Positions 34,900 to 45,107 of a DNA stretch of 64,000 nucleotides are shown here, in pieces. Within the stretch, counting starts at the first letter, position 1. Each line of letters opens with the position of its first letter. The notes beneath the pieces were generated by a model. That model saw only the letters and a list, made by a program, of their open reading frames with translations. It was not told the DNA's origin and made no database searches. Made by a program: the position numbers and the translations under genes. Source of the DNA: Mycobacterium sp. ITM-2016-00316 (lineage in GTDB: Bacteria; Actinomycetota; Actinomycetes; Mycobacteriales; Mycobacteriaceae); contig NZ_CP134398.1 of NCBI RefSeq assembly GCF_002968335.2, positions 2,852,001 to 2,916,000 of the forward strand. Direction: 5' to 3'.

Positions 34900-35844
34900 G
34901 TGCACACCCCTGGACTTTTCAAGAGATTCGACCCGCGACAACGCCGCGCCCGGGCGAATCCCGACGGCACCATGTCGTTGGTCGATCACCTCGCCGAACT
35001 ACGCAACCGGCTGCTGATCGCCACCGCGGCAGTCGTGCTGACCACCATTGTCGGGTTCCTCTGGTACACCCACGGCATCTTCGGCATGAACAGCCTCGGC
35101 GATTGGCTGCGCGGTCCGTATTGTTCGCTCCCGGAGTCGGCGCGGGCCACCATCGCCCCCGACGGACAGTGCCGGTTGCTGGCCACGGGCCCGTTCGATC
35201 AGTTCATGTTGCGGCTCAAGGTCGCGCTCACTGCCGGCATCGTGCTGGCCTGCCCGGTATGGCTGTATCAGCTCTGGGCGTTCATCACCCCCGGGCTGTA
35301 CCGCAAGGAACGCCGCTTCGGGATGGCGTTCGTCGGCGTCGGTGCGGTGCTGTTCATCGGCGGTGCTGTGCTGGCTTACGTGGTGTTGTCCACCGCGCTG
35401 AGCTTCCTGCTCACCGTCGGCAGCGACGTGCAGGTCACCGCGCTGTCGGGTGATCAATACTTCGGCTTCCTGATCAACCTGCTGTTGGTGTTCGGGATCA
35501 GCTTCGAGTTCCCGTTGCTGATCATCATGCTCAATGTGATCGGTGTGCTGCCCTACGCGAAGCTCAAGGAATGGCGCCGCGGCCTGATCTTCGCGCTGTT
35601 CGTGTTCGCCGCGTTCGCCACCCCGGGCTCCGACCCGTTCTCGATGCTGGCGCTGGCGCTGGCGCTGACGCTGCTGCTCGAGTTCGCCATCCAGATCACC
35701 CGGATACACGACAGACGCAAGGCCAGGCGGGAGGCGCTGGCCGAGGTCCCCGAGGACGAGGCGGCGCCGATTCCGGCGGCCGAACCGATCGCCCCGCCGA
35801 CCGCGGTGGCCTCCCAGGCGTTGTCCGACGACGATGTCACCTGA
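34900..35844 (+). CDS. tatC: Twin-arginine translocase subunit TatC
   Basis: TatC (314 aa), the six-span receptor that recognises twin-arginine signals. Family features: [65 protein letters not shown] and [11 protein letters not shown]. The C-terminal 50 residues are a soluble acidic/proline tail usual in actinobacteria. Start GTG 34900, 79 bp after tatA. The 3' end overlaps helY by 11 bp. Confidence 0.97.
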   Translation: MHTPGLFKRFDPRQRRARANPDGTMSLVDHLAELRNRLLIATAAVVLTTIVGFLWYTHGIFGMNSLGDWLRGPYCSLPESARATIAPDGQCRLLATGPFDQFMLRLKVALTAGIVLACPVWLYQLWAFITPGLYRKERRFGMAFVGVGAVLFIGGAVLAYVVLSTALSFLLTVGSDVQVTALSGDQYFGFLINLLLVFGISFEFPLLIIMLNVIGVLPYAKLKEWRRGLIFALFVFAAFATPGSDPFSMLALALALTLLLEFAIQITRIHDRRKARREALAEVPEDEAAPIPAAEPIAPPTAVASQALSDDDVT

Positions 35845-38569
35845 GTCCGGGATACCCGAGTCCGGGCCGGAACTGCTCGGCTTCGCCGCGCAACTTCCCT
35901 TCGGCCTCGATCCCTTCCAGATACGTGCCTGCGCCGCGCTGGAGTCCGGCCATGGGGTGCTGGTCTGCGCGCCGACCGGCGCGGGCAAGACCGTCGTCGG
36001 TGAGTTCGCGGTGCACCTGGCGCTGGCGGCCGGTCGGAAATGTTTCTACACCACCCCGATCAAGGCGCTGAGCAACCAGAAGCACCTCGACCTGGTGCGC
36101 CGCTACGGCGCCGACCGGGTCGGCTTGCTCACCGGAGACCAGTCGATCAACGCCGACGCCCCGGTGGTCATCATGACCACCGAGGTGCTGCGCAACATGC
36201 TCTACGCCGACTCACCGGCACTGCAGGGACTTTCGCACGTGGTGATGGACGAGGTGCATTTCCTGGCCGACCGCATGCGCGGCGCGGTGTGGGAGGAGGT
36301 GATCCTGCATCTGCCCGAAGAGGTGCGGCTGGTCAGCCTCTCCGCGACGGTGAGCAACGCCGAGGAGTTCGGCGGCTGGATCCAGACCGTCCGCGGGGAC
36401 ACCACGGTGGTGGTCGACGAGCACCGGCCGGTGCCGCTGTCTCAGCACATGATGGTCGGCAAACGGCTTTTCGACCTGTTCGAGGGCGGCGGGCAGACCA
36501 CGCTGGTCGACCCGAACCTGCTGCGTCACATCGCGCACCGCCGCGAGGCCGACCGGCTGGCGGACTGGCAGCCGCGGGGCCGCAACCGGGGCAGGCAGGG
36601 CCGTCCGGGCCTGAACCGTGGGCCGTCTCGACCCGATGTCATCGCCACCCTCGACGCCGAAGGGCTGCTTCCGGCAATCACTTTCGTCTTCTCCCGGGCC
36701 GGCTGCGATGCGGCGGTGAAGCAGTGCCTGCGCGCGCCCCTGCGTCTGACGGACGACGACGAGCGGGCCCGCATCACCGAGGTGATCGACCGGCGGTGCA
36801 CCGACCTTGCCCAGTCCGATCTGGGGGTGCTCGGCTACTACGAATGGCGCGAAGGTCTGTTGCGTGGGCTGGCGGCCCATCATGCGGGCATGCTGCCGGT
36901 GTTCCGGCACACCGTCGAGGAACTCTTCACCGCGGGGCTGGTGAAGGCGGTGTTCGCCACCGAGACACTGGCGTTGGGCATCAACATGCCGGCCCGCACC
37001 GTGGTGCTGGAGCGGCTGGTCAAATACAACGGTGAGCAGCACGCCCCGCTGACACCGGGGGAGTACACCCAGTTGACCGGGCGAGCGGGCCGCCGCGGGA
37101 TCGACATCGAGGGCCACGCAGTGGTGCTGTGGCACGCCGACGACAACGCCGCCGAACCCGCCGAGGTGGCCGGGCTCGCCTCCACCCGCACCTTCCCGCT
37201 GAAGAGTTCTTTCGCACCGTCGTACAACATGACGATCAATCTGGTCCAGCAGATGGGGCCCGATCTGGCACGCCAACTGCTGGAGCGTTCCTTCGCGCAG
37301 TTCCAGGCCGACCGCTCGGTGGTGGGACTGGTGCGCGGGATCGAGCGCGGCGAGCGGATGCTCGCCGAGATCGCCGCCGGGCTGGACCCCGAAATGCTCG
37401 AATATGCCCGGCTGCGGGCCGATATCAGCGCCCGGGAACGCAGTCAGTCTCGGGCGTCTCGGCTGCACCGGCGCCGCGCGGCCGACGAAGCGCTGGCCGG
37501 GTTGCGCCGTGGCGATATCATCACCATCAGCCAGGGCCGCCGCGGTGGTCTGGCGGTGGTGCTCGAACCCGCCCAGGACAGCGACGATCCACGGCCGCTC
37601 GTCCTCACCGAACACCGCTGGGCCGGGCGCATCTCGTCGGCGGACTACTCCGGGGCGTCCGCCCGACTGGGGGCGATGACCCTGCCCAAACGGGTCGAGC
37701 ACCGCCAGCCGCGGGTGCGCCGGGACCTGGCGTCGGCCCTGCGGTCTGCGGCCGCCGGCCTGGATGTGCTGTCCCGGCGCCGCGACCAGGGCGGTGACCG
37801 CGATGTGGACCCGGAACTGGCGGGCCTGCGCGACCAACTGCGCCGCCATCCCGCACACGGCGCGGCCGACCGCGAGGCGCAGGTCCGCGCCGCCGAGCGC
37901 TATCTGCGCATCGAACGGGACAATGAGCAGATCCGCCAGAAGGTCGCCGCCGCCACCAATTCCTTGGCGCGCACTTTCGACAAGATTCTGGTGCTGCTCA
38001 CCGAGCGGGGCTTCATCGATCGCGCGGGCGACACGCCGAAGGTCACCGAGGACGGCCGGCTTCTCGCGCGGATCTACAGCGAGAGTGACCTTTTGGTCGC
38101 CGAATGCCTGCGCCAGGGGGTCTGGGAGGGCCTGGCACCGGCCGAGCTGGCGGCTGTCGTCTCGGCGGTGCAGTTCGAATCGCGCGGCGACGGGACCGGC
38201 CCGCAGGGCCTGCAGATCCCCACCGGAGGCATCCGGCGCGCACTGGCGGACACCCGCCGGCTGTGGGCCCAGATCCGCAGTGATGAACAGCGGCAACGCA
38301 TTGCGTACAGCCGCGAACCCGATGACGGCTTCGTCGCGGCCATCCATCAGTGGACCACCACCGGTGACCTGGCGTCCTCGCTGGCGGCATCGGATGTCAG
38401 CGGCAGCGGATCCACGCTGTCGGCGGGAGATTTCGTGCGCTGGTGCCGCCAGGTTCTCGATCTGCTGGACCAGGTCCGCAACGCCGCGCCCACACCGGCC
38501 CTGCGGGCAGCCGCGAAACGCGCCATCACCGACATTCGACGAGGCGTCGTAGCAGTTGATGCAGGGTAG
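35834..38569 (+). CDS. helY: Ski2-like DEAD/DEAH-box helicase HelY
   Basis: HelY (911 aa), an SF2 RNA helicase of the Ski2/Mtr4 type. Motif [14 protein letters not shown], motif II DEVH ([11 protein letters not shown]), motif [15 protein letters not shown], motif [19 protein letters not shown] and [19 protein letters not shown], then the DSHCT-type C-terminal domain ([33 protein letters not shown]). Likely role in RNA turnover. ATG 35834 lies inside the end of tatC. Confidence 0.96.
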   Translation: MSPESGIPESGPELLGFAAQLPFGLDPFQIRACAALESGHGVLVCAPTGAGKTVVGEFAVHLALAAGRKCFYTTPIKALSNQKHLDLVRRYGADRVGLLTGDQSINADAPVVIMTTEVLRNMLYADSPALQGLSHVVMDEVHFLADRMRGAVWEEVILHLPEEVRLVSLSATVSNAEEFGGWIQTVRGDTTVVVDEHRPVPLSQHMMVGKRLFDLFEGGGQTTLVDPNLLRHIAHRREADRLADWQPRGRNRGRQGRPGLNRGPSRPDVIATLDAEGLLPAITFVFSRAGCDAAVKQCLRAPLRLTDDDERARITEVIDRRCTDLAQSDLGVLGYYEWREGLLRGLAAHHAGMLPVFRHTVEELFTAGLVKAVFATETLALGINMPARTVVLERLVKYNGEQHAPLTPGEYTQLTGRAGRRGIDIEGHAVVLWHADDNAAEPAEVAGLASTRTFPLKSSFAPSYNMTINLVQQMGPDLARQLLERSFAQFQADRSVVGLVRGIERGERMLAEIAAGLDPEMLEYARLRADISARERSQSRASRLHRRRAADEALAGLRRGDIITISQGRRGGLAVVLEPAQDSDDPRPLVLTEHRWAGRISSADYSGASARLGAMTLPKRVEHRQPRVRRDLASALRSAAAGLDVLSRRRDQGGDRDVDPELAGLRDQLRRHPAHGAADREAQVRAAERYLRIERDNEQIRQKVAAATNSLARTFDKILVLLTERGFIDRAGDTPKVTEDGRLLARIYSESDLLVAECLRQGVWEGLAPAELAAVVSAVQFESRGDGTGPQGLQIPTGGIRRALADTRRLWAQIRSDEQRQRIAYSREPDDGFVAAIHQWTTTGDLASSLAASDVSGSGSTLSAGDFVRWCRQVLDLLDQVRNAAPTPALRAAAKRAITDIRRGVVAVDAG

Positions 38570-38607
38570 TGTGGCGGCGTAGAACGAGCCCGGATCAAGG
38601 AGACACG

Positions 38608-39363
38608 ATGAGCGGACCGCAGGGATCTGACCCCACGCAGGCGTGGTCAGGTCAGCCGCCGCAGTCCGGCGGTGCCCCGTCGCCGGGTGAACAGCCCGCC
38701 TGGCAGCCGCCGCCCACGCCCGAGCAGCCCGCGGGTGACGCACCGGCCTGGCAGCAACCCGCCTACCAGCAGCCGCAGGCGCCACAGCAGTATCCGCAGT
38801 ACCAGCAGCCGGCGTACAACCCGCCGCCGCAGGGCGACCAGTACGGCCAACAGCCCACGGCCTACGCGCCGCAGGGATACCCGCAGCAGTACGGTCAGCA
38901 GCAGCCGGGCCAGCCCTACGGGCAACCCCCGTACGGCCAGCCCCAGCAGCCCTACGGCCAGCCCGGTCAGTACGACCAGCAGCAGTACTCGCCCTACGGA
39001 CCCACCGGCACCGAAGAAGGTTCGAAGAAATCGCTGGCCGTGATCGGCACCGTGGTCGGCCTGCTGGTCGCGGTGATCGTCGCGGTGGTGCTGGTCCTCG
39101 GGTTCTGGAAACCCGGCTTCTTTGTCACCACCACCCTGGATGTCGATGCCGCGCAGACCGGTGTGCAGCAGATCCTGACCGACGAGGCCAACGGATACGG
39201 CGCCACGAACGTCAGGGACGTCCGGTGCAATGACGGCGTCAGCCCTGAGGTGAAGAAGGGCGACACCTTCACCTGCCAGGTCAGCATCGACGGCACCAAG
39301 CGTCAGGTCACCGTGACGTTCCAGGATGACAACGGCACCTACGAGGTCGGCCGTCCCAAGTAG
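38608..39363 (+). CDS. Proline/glutamine/tyrosine-rich membrane protein with DUF4333
   Basis: 251 residues. Residues 1-135 are a disordered cytoplasmic region with many P, Q, Y and G (repeated QQPYGQP/QYG units), then one membrane helix ([20 protein letters not shown], about 150-172), then an external DUF4333 domain of about 75 residues with two cysteines (DVRCNDGVS and TFTCQVS) likely to form a disulfide. It corresponds by position to Rv2091c. AAGGAG precedes the ATG at 38608. A strong hairpin follows. Confidence 0.9.
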   Translation: MSGPQGSDPTQAWSGQPPQSGGAPSPGEQPAWQPPPTPEQPAGDAPAWQQPAYQQPQAPQQYPQYQQPAYNPPPQGDQYGQQPTAYAPQGYPQQYGQQQPGQPYGQPPYGQPQQPYGQPGQYDQQQYSPYGPTGTEEGSKKSLAVIGTVVGLLVAVIVAVVLVLGFWKPGFFVTTTLDVDAAQTGVQQILTDEANGYGATNVRDVRCNDGVSPEVKKGDTFTCQVSIDGTKRQVTVTFQDDNGTYEVGRPK

Positions 39364-39378
39364 CACCCAGCCGAAGAT

Positions 39379-39411
39379 GAATGCCCGCGATACGCCGTAT
39401 CGCGGGCATTC
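39379..39411. terminator. Bidirectional hairpin terminator
   Basis: Perfect 14-bp stem GAATGCCCGCGATA / TATCGCGGGCATTC around a 5-base loop, in the 53-bp gap between the convergent DUF4333 and exonuclease genes. No U-tract on either strand. Confidence 0.8.
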
Positions 39412-39416
39412 GCTTG

Positions 39417-40376
39417 TCAGGGCAGCTTGTCCAGAGCCTTCTGCAGTCGTCCGATCGAGGACAGCACGCCGTACTCCTCGGCCAACGCCGCAACCCGGGC
39501 CGGGTCGGCGGCGGACAGTGGCAGCACGTCGTCTGGCCGCGACAGCGTCACGGGCGCGTCGGTGGCCACCCGGACCACCGGTTCGGCGGCGATGATGTAC
39601 TCATCTGCGGCCAGCAGCTTCTTGCGCTGAGCGGCAGGCATTTTCGACGACGGGTCGGCGGCGGCCGCGACGATCGCGGCCAAGGATCCGTGCTGTCCCA
39701 TCAGGGTCGCCGCGGTCTTCTCACCGATGCCCGCCACACCGGGCAGTCCGTCCGAGGGATCACCGCGCAGCAGCGCCAATTCGGCGTACGCCGGCCCGGC
39801 ACGGTCCACCGGCACCCCGTAGGTGTCGGCGACCTCGGTGGGCCCGAACAGGATGGCCTTGCTCAGGCCCCGGCCGATGTAGAACACCCGCACCGCGACC
39901 GGGTCGTCGCCGACCAGTTGCAGCAGATCGCGGTCTCCGCTGACCGCGATGACGGGGTCGCGCTGCTCCGCGGCGGCCAGTGTGCCCAGCACGTCGTCGG
40001 CCTCGAAGCCCGGAGCGCCGGCGGTGGCGATGCCGAATGCGTCGAGGATCGCCATGATCATGTCGACCTGCGGGGTCAGCTCGTCGGGCACCTCCTCCAC
40101 ATCGGGGGCACCGTCGGGACGCGCCTCCTCGACGCGGTGGGCCTTGTACGACGGAATGCGGTCCACCCGCCACTGCGGTCGCCAGTCGTCGTCACGACAG
40201 ACCACCAGCCGGGACGGCCGGTGCTGGGTGACCAGGGTGGAGACGGCGTCGAGGAAACCGCGCAGCGCGTTCACCGGCCGGCCGTCCGGGGCGGTGATCG
40301 AGGACGGCACCCCGAAGAACGAGCGGAACCACATGCTGGCGCCGTCCAGCAGCAGCACCGGTGGATTCGTTGTCAT
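39417..40376 (-). CDS. 5'-3' exonuclease (Pol I-type FEN)
   Basis: A stand-alone 5'-3' exonuclease/flap nuclease of 319 residues, like the N-terminal domain of DNA polymerase I. Metal-binding acidic residues appear in order: [54 protein letters not shown], and the helix-3-turn region [22 protein letters not shown]. It matches Rv2090 by position. Likely role: removal of flaps or RNA primers. Confidence 0.93.
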   Translation of the reverse strand: MTTNPPVLLLDGASMWFRSFFGVPSSITAPDGRPVNALRGFLDAVSTLVTQHRPSRLVVCRDDDWRPQWRVDRIPSYKAHRVEEARPDGAPDVEEVPDELTPQVDMIMAILDAFGIATAGAPGFEADDVLGTLAAAEQRDPVIAVSGDRDLLQLVGDDPVAVRVFYIGRGLSKAILFGPTEVADTYGVPVDRAGPAYAELALLRGDPSDGLPGVAGIGEKTAATLMGQHGSLAAIVAAAADPSSKMPAAQRKKLLAADEYIIAAEPVVRVATDAPVTLSRPDDVLPLSAADPARVAALAEEYGVLSSIGRLQKALDKLP

Positions 40377-40412
40377 GACCGCTCCCGGATATCGCTGCGC
40401 ATCGCCTGACAG

Positions 40413-40418
40413 TAGCGT
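40413..40418 (+). promoter_or_regulatory. -10 element for leaderless VOC transcript
   Basis: TAGCGT, 5 bases before ATG 40424. Confidence 0.45.
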
Positions 40419-40423
40419 GGGGT

Positions 40424-40819
40424 ATGACCTTCACCGTGGATCGCATCGACCACGTCGTGCTGAATTGCCATGACACCGAAACCACCATCGATTGGTACGT
40501 CCGGGTGCTCAACATGCGCCGGGAGGAGTTCGGCGCCGGCCGCATCGCCCTGTCCTTCGGCGCGCAGAAGCTCAATGTGCGGCCCACCGGAGCACCGAAC
40601 TGGGTGACCGCGGACGCCGATGTGCCGGGCTCGCTGGATCTTTGCTTCATCGTCGACGCCGCACCGGCCCATGTCGGCGCGCATCTGCGGGCCTGCGGCG
40701 TGCGGATCATCGAAGGGCCGGTCGCCAAGACCGGTGCGCTGGGCCCGATGACCTCGCATTACTGCCGCGACCCCGAGGGCAACCTGGTCGAGGTCGCCAC
40801 CTATCGGGCCAGCCACTAG
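40424..40819 (+). CDS. VOC-family (glyoxalase-like) protein
   Basis: 131 residues, two beta-alpha-beta-beta-beta modules of the vicinal oxygen chelate fold: [22 protein letters not shown] with the first metal His, LDLCFIVD in the second module, and the end [15 protein letters not shown] with the metal Glu. Closest in look to ring-cleavage/lactoylglutathione-lyase-like proteins; substrate unknown. Divergent from the exonuclease and 10 bp before pepE. Confidence 0.87.
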   Translation: MTFTVDRIDHVVLNCHDTETTIDWYVRVLNMRREEFGAGRIALSFGAQKLNVRPTGAPNWVTADADVPGSLDLCFIVDAAPAHVGAHLRACGVRIIEGPVAKTGALGPMTSHYCRDPEGNLVEVATYRASH

Positions 40820-40822
40820 CCT
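40817..40822 (+). promoter_or_regulatory. -10 element for leaderless pepE transcript
   Basis: TAGCCT, 7 bases before ATG 40830 and only one base before GTG 40824, which favours the ATG as start. It overlaps the VOC stop codon. Confidence 0.45.
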
Positions 40823-40829
40823 CGTGCCC

Positions 40830-41966
40830 ATGGAGAGCAGTCTTTTCAGCACCGAGGTCTACGCCCAGCGCGTCCGGGCGGCCGCCGAAGGTGCGGCGAG
40901 CGCCGGGCTGGCCGGACTGGTGATCACCCCCGGCTACGACCTGCGCTATCTGGTGGGCTCGCGGGCGCAGACCTTCGAGCGGCTCACCGCGCTGGTACTG
41001 CCCGCCGACGGGTCGGCCCCCACCGTGGTCGTCCCGCGTCTGGAGCTGGCCGCGCTGCGCGAGTCGGCGGTGACCGAAATCGGTGCGACGGTTCAGGATT
41101 GGGTGGACGGCGAGAATCCCTATGAGCTGGTCGCGCAGGCACTGCGCGGATCGGTCGCCGCACCGGTGACAGTGGCCGTCACCGATTCGATGACGGCCCT
41201 GCACCTGTTGCCGCTGGCCGACGTCCTGGGCGCGGTGCCGGTGCTGGCCACCGACGTGCTGCGCAGACTGCGGATGATCAAGGACCCGGCCGAGGTCGAC
41301 GCGCTGCGCAAGGCCGGCGCGGCCATCGACCGGGTGCACGCCCGGGTGCCGGAGTTCCTGGTGCCCGGCCGCACCGAAGCCGATGTCGCCGCCGATATCG
41401 CAGAAGCCATTGTCGCCGAAGGTCATTCGGAGGTGGCGTTCATCATCGTCGGGTCCGGACCCAACGGTGCCGACCCACATCACGAATGCTCGGACCGCGA
41501 ACTACGGGTCGGCGATATCGTCGTCGTCGACATCGGCGGCCCCTATGCACCGGGCTACAACTCCGACTCGACCCGCACGTACAGCATCGGCGAGCCCGAC
41601 CCCGAGGTCGCCCGCCGGTACGCGGTGCTGCAACGCGCCCAGGCCGAAGCGGTCGGGGCGGTGCGCCCCGGTATCACCGCCGGCTCGGTCGACGCGGTCG
41701 CCCGCGACGTGCTGGCCGCCGAGGGGCTGGCCGAGGTGTTCGTGCACCGCACCGGGCACGGAATCGGCCTGTCGGTGCACGAAGAGCCCTACATCGTCGC
41801 CGGTAACGAGATCACCCTGGAGCCGGGCATGGCGTTCTCGGTGGAGCCCGGCATCTACTTCCCGGGCCAGTGGGGCGCCCGGATCGAGGACATCGTCATC
41901 GTCACCGAGGACGGTGTGGAATCGGTGAACCAGCGCCCGCACGAGTTGGTCGTGGTGCCGGTCTGA
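40830..41966 (+). CDS. pepE: M24-family aminopeptidase/Xaa-Pro dipeptidase
   Basis: 378 residues: an N-terminal creatinase-like domain and the C-terminal pita-bread catalytic domain. Metal ligands are visible in VVVDIGGPYAPGYNSDSTRTY (two Asp), HRTGHGIGLSVHEEPYI (His), SVEPGIYFPGQWGARIEDIV (two Glu). It should release N-terminal residues next to proline from peptides. An in-frame GTG at 40824 is the alternative start. It matches PepE (Rv2089c) by order. Confidence 0.92.
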   Translation: MESSLFSTEVYAQRVRAAAEGAASAGLAGLVITPGYDLRYLVGSRAQTFERLTALVLPADGSAPTVVVPRLELAALRESAVTEIGATVQDWVDGENPYELVAQALRGSVAAPVTVAVTDSMTALHLLPLADVLGAVPVLATDVLRRLRMIKDPAEVDALRKAGAAIDRVHARVPEFLVPGRTEADVAADIAEAIVAEGHSEVAFIIVGSGPNGADPHHECSDRELRVGDIVVVDIGGPYAPGYNSDSTRTYSIGEPDPEVARRYAVLQRAQAEAVGAVRPGITAGSVDAVARDVLAAEGLAEVFVHRTGHGIGLSVHEEPYIVAGNEITLEPGMAFSVEPGIYFPGQWGARIEDIVIVTEDGVESVNQRPHELVVVPV

Positions 41967-41970
41967 CCGC

Positions 41971-42384
41971 TCAGGCCTCGCTGCGGTCCAACAGCGTCGA
42001 GGATCCGAGCACCCGCTCGATCCGCACCTCGATCACCACGCGCCGCGGGTTCGCCCGGGGCGTGCGGTAGCGCTGGGCATACCGCAGCTCGGCATCGCGC
42101 ACGTCATCGGCGTCGCCGCTGACGGTGGCCGCGCCTTCCAGCGACAGCCAGCGGGCGCCGTCGACCTGGCTGAGCACCGCGACCCCGCGCTCCTTGGCAT
42201 TGACGGCCTTCTGCGAACCGCCGGTGGTGATCACCCGGGCGATGTGCGTGGTCGGATCGAAGGTGAAACCCACCGCCACGACGTGCGGTGAATTGTCACC
42301 CCGCAGCGTGGTCAGCATCGCCAGATGGCGCTCTGTCAGAAATGCCAGCGCGTCGTTGGTGAGTCGGGTTGTTGCCTTGGCCAT
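41971..42384 (-). CDS. F420-dependent reductase, Rv2074-like (PPOX fold)
   Basis: 137 residues with a split beta-barrel: [92 protein letters not shown]. It is close to Rv2074 of M. tuberculosis, characterised as an F420H2-dependent biliverdin reductase, and sits in the same neighbourhood next to the SDR and cobL genes. Tail faces pepE with a 4-bp gap. Confidence 0.88.
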   Translation of the reverse strand: MAKATTRLTNDALAFLTERHLAMLTTLRGDNSPHVVAVGFTFDPTTHIARVITTGGSQKAVNAKERGVAVLSQVDGARWLSLEGAATVSGDADDVRDAELRYAQRYRTPRANPRRVVIEVRIERVLGSSTLLDRSEA

Positions 42385-42406
42385 CGGGGTCCAACCTAGC
42401 GCAGGA

Positions 42407-42412
42407 CATAAT
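42407..42412 (+). promoter_or_regulatory. -10 element for leaderless SDR transcript
   Basis: CATAAT, 7 bases before ATG 42420; unusually AT-rich in this context. Confidence 0.45.
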
Positions 42413-42419
42413 CACAGCC

Positions 42420-43163
42420 ATGGAGGACACGGGGCTCGTCGTCATATTCGGCGGGCGCAGCGAGATCGGTGTCGAACTGGCGCGGCGTATAGCAGGTGGG
42501 CGCTCCGTCGTCCTGGCCGCGCGCCGCGCCCATGAACTGACCGAGCACGTCGAGGCGGTCCGGTCCGCCGGCGCGACCGCGGTTCACGTGCACGAGTTCG
42601 ACGCCGACGACACGGGTTCCCACCGAGGTCTGGTCCAGGACATCGAAACTGCGCACGGCCCGATCGCCACCGCGGTGCTGAGCTTCGGGGTGCTCGGTGA
42701 TCAGGCGCGCGCCGAGACCGATGCCGGTCATGCAGTCACCGTCGTGCACACCGACTACGTGGCCCAGGTGAGTCTGCTCACCGTGCTGGCGGACTCGATG
42801 CGCCGGGGTGGCGGTGGCGACCTGGTGACATTTTCCTCGATTGCCGGGGTGCGGGTGCGCCGGGCCAACTACGTCTACGGGTCGGCCAAGGCGGGTCTGG
42901 ACGGTTTCTGTAGCGGGCTCGCCGATGCGTTGCACGGTTCAGGGGTACGGCTGCTGGTGGTGCGACCGGGTTTCGTGATCGGCCGGATGACCGAGGGCAT
43001 GGCGCCGGCACCGTTCTCCAGCACGCCCGCCCAGGTCGCCACCGCTGCGGCGAAGGCACTGGCCAGTGGGCGGCGTACGGTGTGGGTGCCGTGGCAGGTC
43101 GGGGCCATCGCCGCGGTGTTCCGGGTCCTTCCCGGCCCGATCTGGCGGAGGCTGCCGCGATGA
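42420..43163 (+). CDS. Short-chain dehydrogenase/reductase
   Basis: 247 residues. Rossmann motif is atypical (IFGGRSEIGVELARRI), with the catalytic Ser in VTFSSIAGVRVRR and the Tyr-x3-Lys motif YVYGSAKAG. RPGFVIGRMTEG and a hydrophobic tail (VWVPWQVGAIAAVFRVLPG) resemble DprE2-like/Rv2073c-type mycobacterial SDRs. It lies 13 bp before cobL on the same strand. Substrate unknown. Confidence 0.9.
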   Translation: MEDTGLVVIFGGRSEIGVELARRIAGGRSVVLAARRAHELTEHVEAVRSAGATAVHVHEFDADDTGSHRGLVQDIETAHGPIATAVLSFGVLGDQARAETDAGHAVTVVHTDYVAQVSLLTVLADSMRRGGGGDLVTFSSIAGVRVRRANYVYGSAKAGLDGFCSGLADALHGSGVRLLVVRPGFVIGRMTEGMAPAPFSSTPAQVATAAAKALASGRRTVWVPWQVGAIAAVFRVLPGPIWRRLPR

Positions 43164-43176
43164 GCAGAGGACGCAG

Positions 43177-44355
43177 ATGATCGTCGTGATCGGCATCGGA
43201 GCCGACGGCATGCCGGGTCTGGGTGCGCTGTCGCGGGCCGAACTGGCCACGGCCACCGTCATTTTCGGTTCACCCCGCCAGCTTGATCTGCTCGACGACA
43301 CCGTGGGGGCGCAGCGCCGGACGTGGCCGTCGCCGCTGTTGCCGGCACTCGACGAACTCGTCGGGACCGGTGGCGGCGATGTGCACGTGGTGGCCAGCGG
43401 TGACCCGATGTTGCACGGTATCGGCGCGACCCTGATCCGCCGGTTCGGCGCCGATGCGGTGCGGGTGCTGCCGCATGTGTCCTCGGTGACGCTGGCCTGC
43501 GCCCGGATGGGCTGGACGGTGCAGGACACCGAGGTCATCAGCCTGGTGACCGCACCGGTGCACACCGCGGTGCGCCGCGGTGGGCGCGCGGTGGTGCTCA
43601 GCCGCGACGCGACCGGCCCGGCTGCGCTGGCCGCGCTGCTGACCGAGACCGGCCGCGGCGCATCCGAGCTGACCGTGCTCGAGCAGCTGGGCGGGCCGGG
43701 GGAGCGGCGCCGTACGGCTCTGGCCAGTGAGTGGGCCGGCGCCGGGGCGGAAGATATCGATGACCTGAATGTCGTTGCGGTGCAGTACCTGCCCGATGAG
43801 CGCCGCTACCACACGCTGCCCGATGACAACTTTCTCCATGACGGGCAGATCACCAAGCAGAGCATCCGCGCGGTGACACTGGCCGCGCTGGGGCCACGCC
43901 CCGGTGAACGGCTGTGGGATGTGGGCTCGGGCTCGGGGAGCGTCGCCATCGAATGGTGCCGCAGCGCACCGGGTTGTAACGCCGTGGCTTTCGAGCGTTC
44001 CGAACAACGGCGGTCGCGTATCGCCGCCAACACCGTGGCGTTCGGGGTGAACGTCGAGGTGCGCGGCCCGGCCCCGACCGACTTCGACGGCGCCGCGGAG
44101 CCCGCGGTGATCTTCATCGGTGGCGGTATCACCGAGCCGGGTCTGCTCGACGCCTGCTTCGACCGGTTACCGGCCGGGGGCCGATTGGTGGCCAATGTCG
44201 TCACGGCAGAATCGGAGGCCGCGGTCATCGCTCGCTACTCGACGCTAGGAGGCCAGTTGCGCCGGTTCCAGCACTACCACGGCGAACCGATCGGCGGATT
44301 CACCGGATTCCGGCCGGCCTACCCCGTCACCCAGTGGGTGTTGGGCAAGCCGTGA
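43177..44355 (+). CDS. cobL: Precorrin-6Y C5,15-methyltransferase (decarboxylating)
   Basis: CobL (392 aa) methylates C5 and C15 of precorrin-6Y and removes the acetate at C12 in aerobic cobalamin synthesis. It is the fused form: an N-terminal CbiE-like tetrapyrrole methylase (GIGADGMPGLGALS, VVASGDPMLHGIGATL) and a C-terminal CbiT-like Rossmann domain (LWDVGSGSGSVAIEW). ATG 43177 is preceded by AGAGGA. The stop overlaps the cobM GTG by 4 bases. Confidence 0.96.
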   Translation: MIVVIGIGADGMPGLGALSRAELATATVIFGSPRQLDLLDDTVGAQRRTWPSPLLPALDELVGTGGGDVHVVASGDPMLHGIGATLIRRFGADAVRVLPHVSSVTLACARMGWTVQDTEVISLVTAPVHTAVRRGGRAVVLSRDATGPAALAALLTETGRGASELTVLEQLGGPGERRRTALASEWAGAGAEDIDDLNVVAVQYLPDERRYHTLPDDNFLHDGQITKQSIRAVTLAALGPRPGERLWDVGSGSGSVAIEWCRSAPGCNAVAFERSEQRRSRIAANTVAFGVNVEVRGPAPTDFDGAAEPAVIFIGGGITEPGLLDACFDRLPAGGRLVANVVTAESEAAVIARYSTLGGQLRRFQHYHGEPIGGFTGFRPAYPVTQWVLGKP

Positions 44356-45107
44356 CGGTCTACTTCATCGGCGCGGGCCCGGGTGCGGCCGACCTGATCA
44401 CTGTGCGCGGCCAGCGACTGCTGAACCGTTGCCAGGTGTGCCTGTACGCCGGCTCGATCATGCCCGAGGACCTGCTCGCCGAGTGCCCGGACGGCGCCAG
44501 GATCGTCGACACCGGGCCGCTGAACCTGGAACAGATCATCGACGAACTCGGGGCCGCCGACGCTGCCGGGCTGGACGTGGCGCGGCTGCACTCCGGTGAC
44601 CCGTCGATCTACAGCGCGCTGGCCGAACAGTGTCGCAGGCTCGACGCCCTGGGGGTTGCCTGGGAGATCGTGCCCGGCGTACCGGCTTTCGCGGCGGCCG
44701 CCGCGGCGGTGGGCCGTGAGCTGACCGTGCCGGGGGTGTCGCAGACCGTGACGCTGAGCCGGGTGGCCACCCTGTCCACCGCGATGCCCGAAAAGGAAAC
44801 CCTGGCCGCGTTGTCCACGCCCGGGAACACCCTGGTGCTGCATCTGGCGGCGGCACAGATCGACACCATCGTCGAGCAACTCACCGCCGGCGGCTACACC
44901 GCCGACACCCCGTGTGCGGTGGTGGCCTTCGCGAGCTGGCCCAAGGAGCAGGTGCTGCGCTGCTCGCTGGGCGAGATCGCCGGACAGATGCACGCGGCCG
45001 GGATCACCCGCACCGCGGTCATCATCGTGGGCGACGTGCTGGCGGCCGAGGGCTTCGCCGACAGCTACCTGTACTCGTCGGGCCGTCGGCGCGGAAGCCG
45101 GCACTAG
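44352..45107 (+). CDS. cobM: Precorrin-4 C11-methyltransferase
   Basis: CobM (251 aa), an uroporphyrin-III-type methylase: VYFIGAGPGAADLITVRGQRLL, CLYAGSIMPEDLLAECP, ARLHSGDPSIYSALAEQ, and EIVPGVPAFAAAAAAVGRELT. It adds the C11 methyl group. Coupled to cobL upstream (GTGA) and to cobK downstream (TAGTG). Confidence 0.97.
   Translation: MTVYFIGAGPGAADLITVRGQRLLNRCQVCLYAGSIMPEDLLAECPDGARIVDTGPLNLEQIIDELGAADAAGLDVARLHSGDPSIYSALAEQCRRLDALGVAWEIVPGVPAFAAAAAAVGRELTVPGVSQTVTLSRVATLSTAMPEKETLAALSTPGNTLVLHLAAAQIDTIVEQLTAGGYTADTPCAVVAFASWPKEQVLRCSLGEIAGQMHAAGITRTAVIIVGDVLAAEGFADSYLYSSGRRRGSRH

Noticed and set aside
36212..38785. 857-codon open frame antisense to helY
   Set aside because: Shadow frame of a GC-rich coding gene; helY on the plus strand has all helicase motifs, and the antisense product has no recognisable domain.
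38700..39000. Repeat array (CRISPR-like) in the DUF4333 gene
   Set aside because: The repeats are irregular codon-level CAG/CCG/TAC units inside an open frame, with no constant repeat or spacers.
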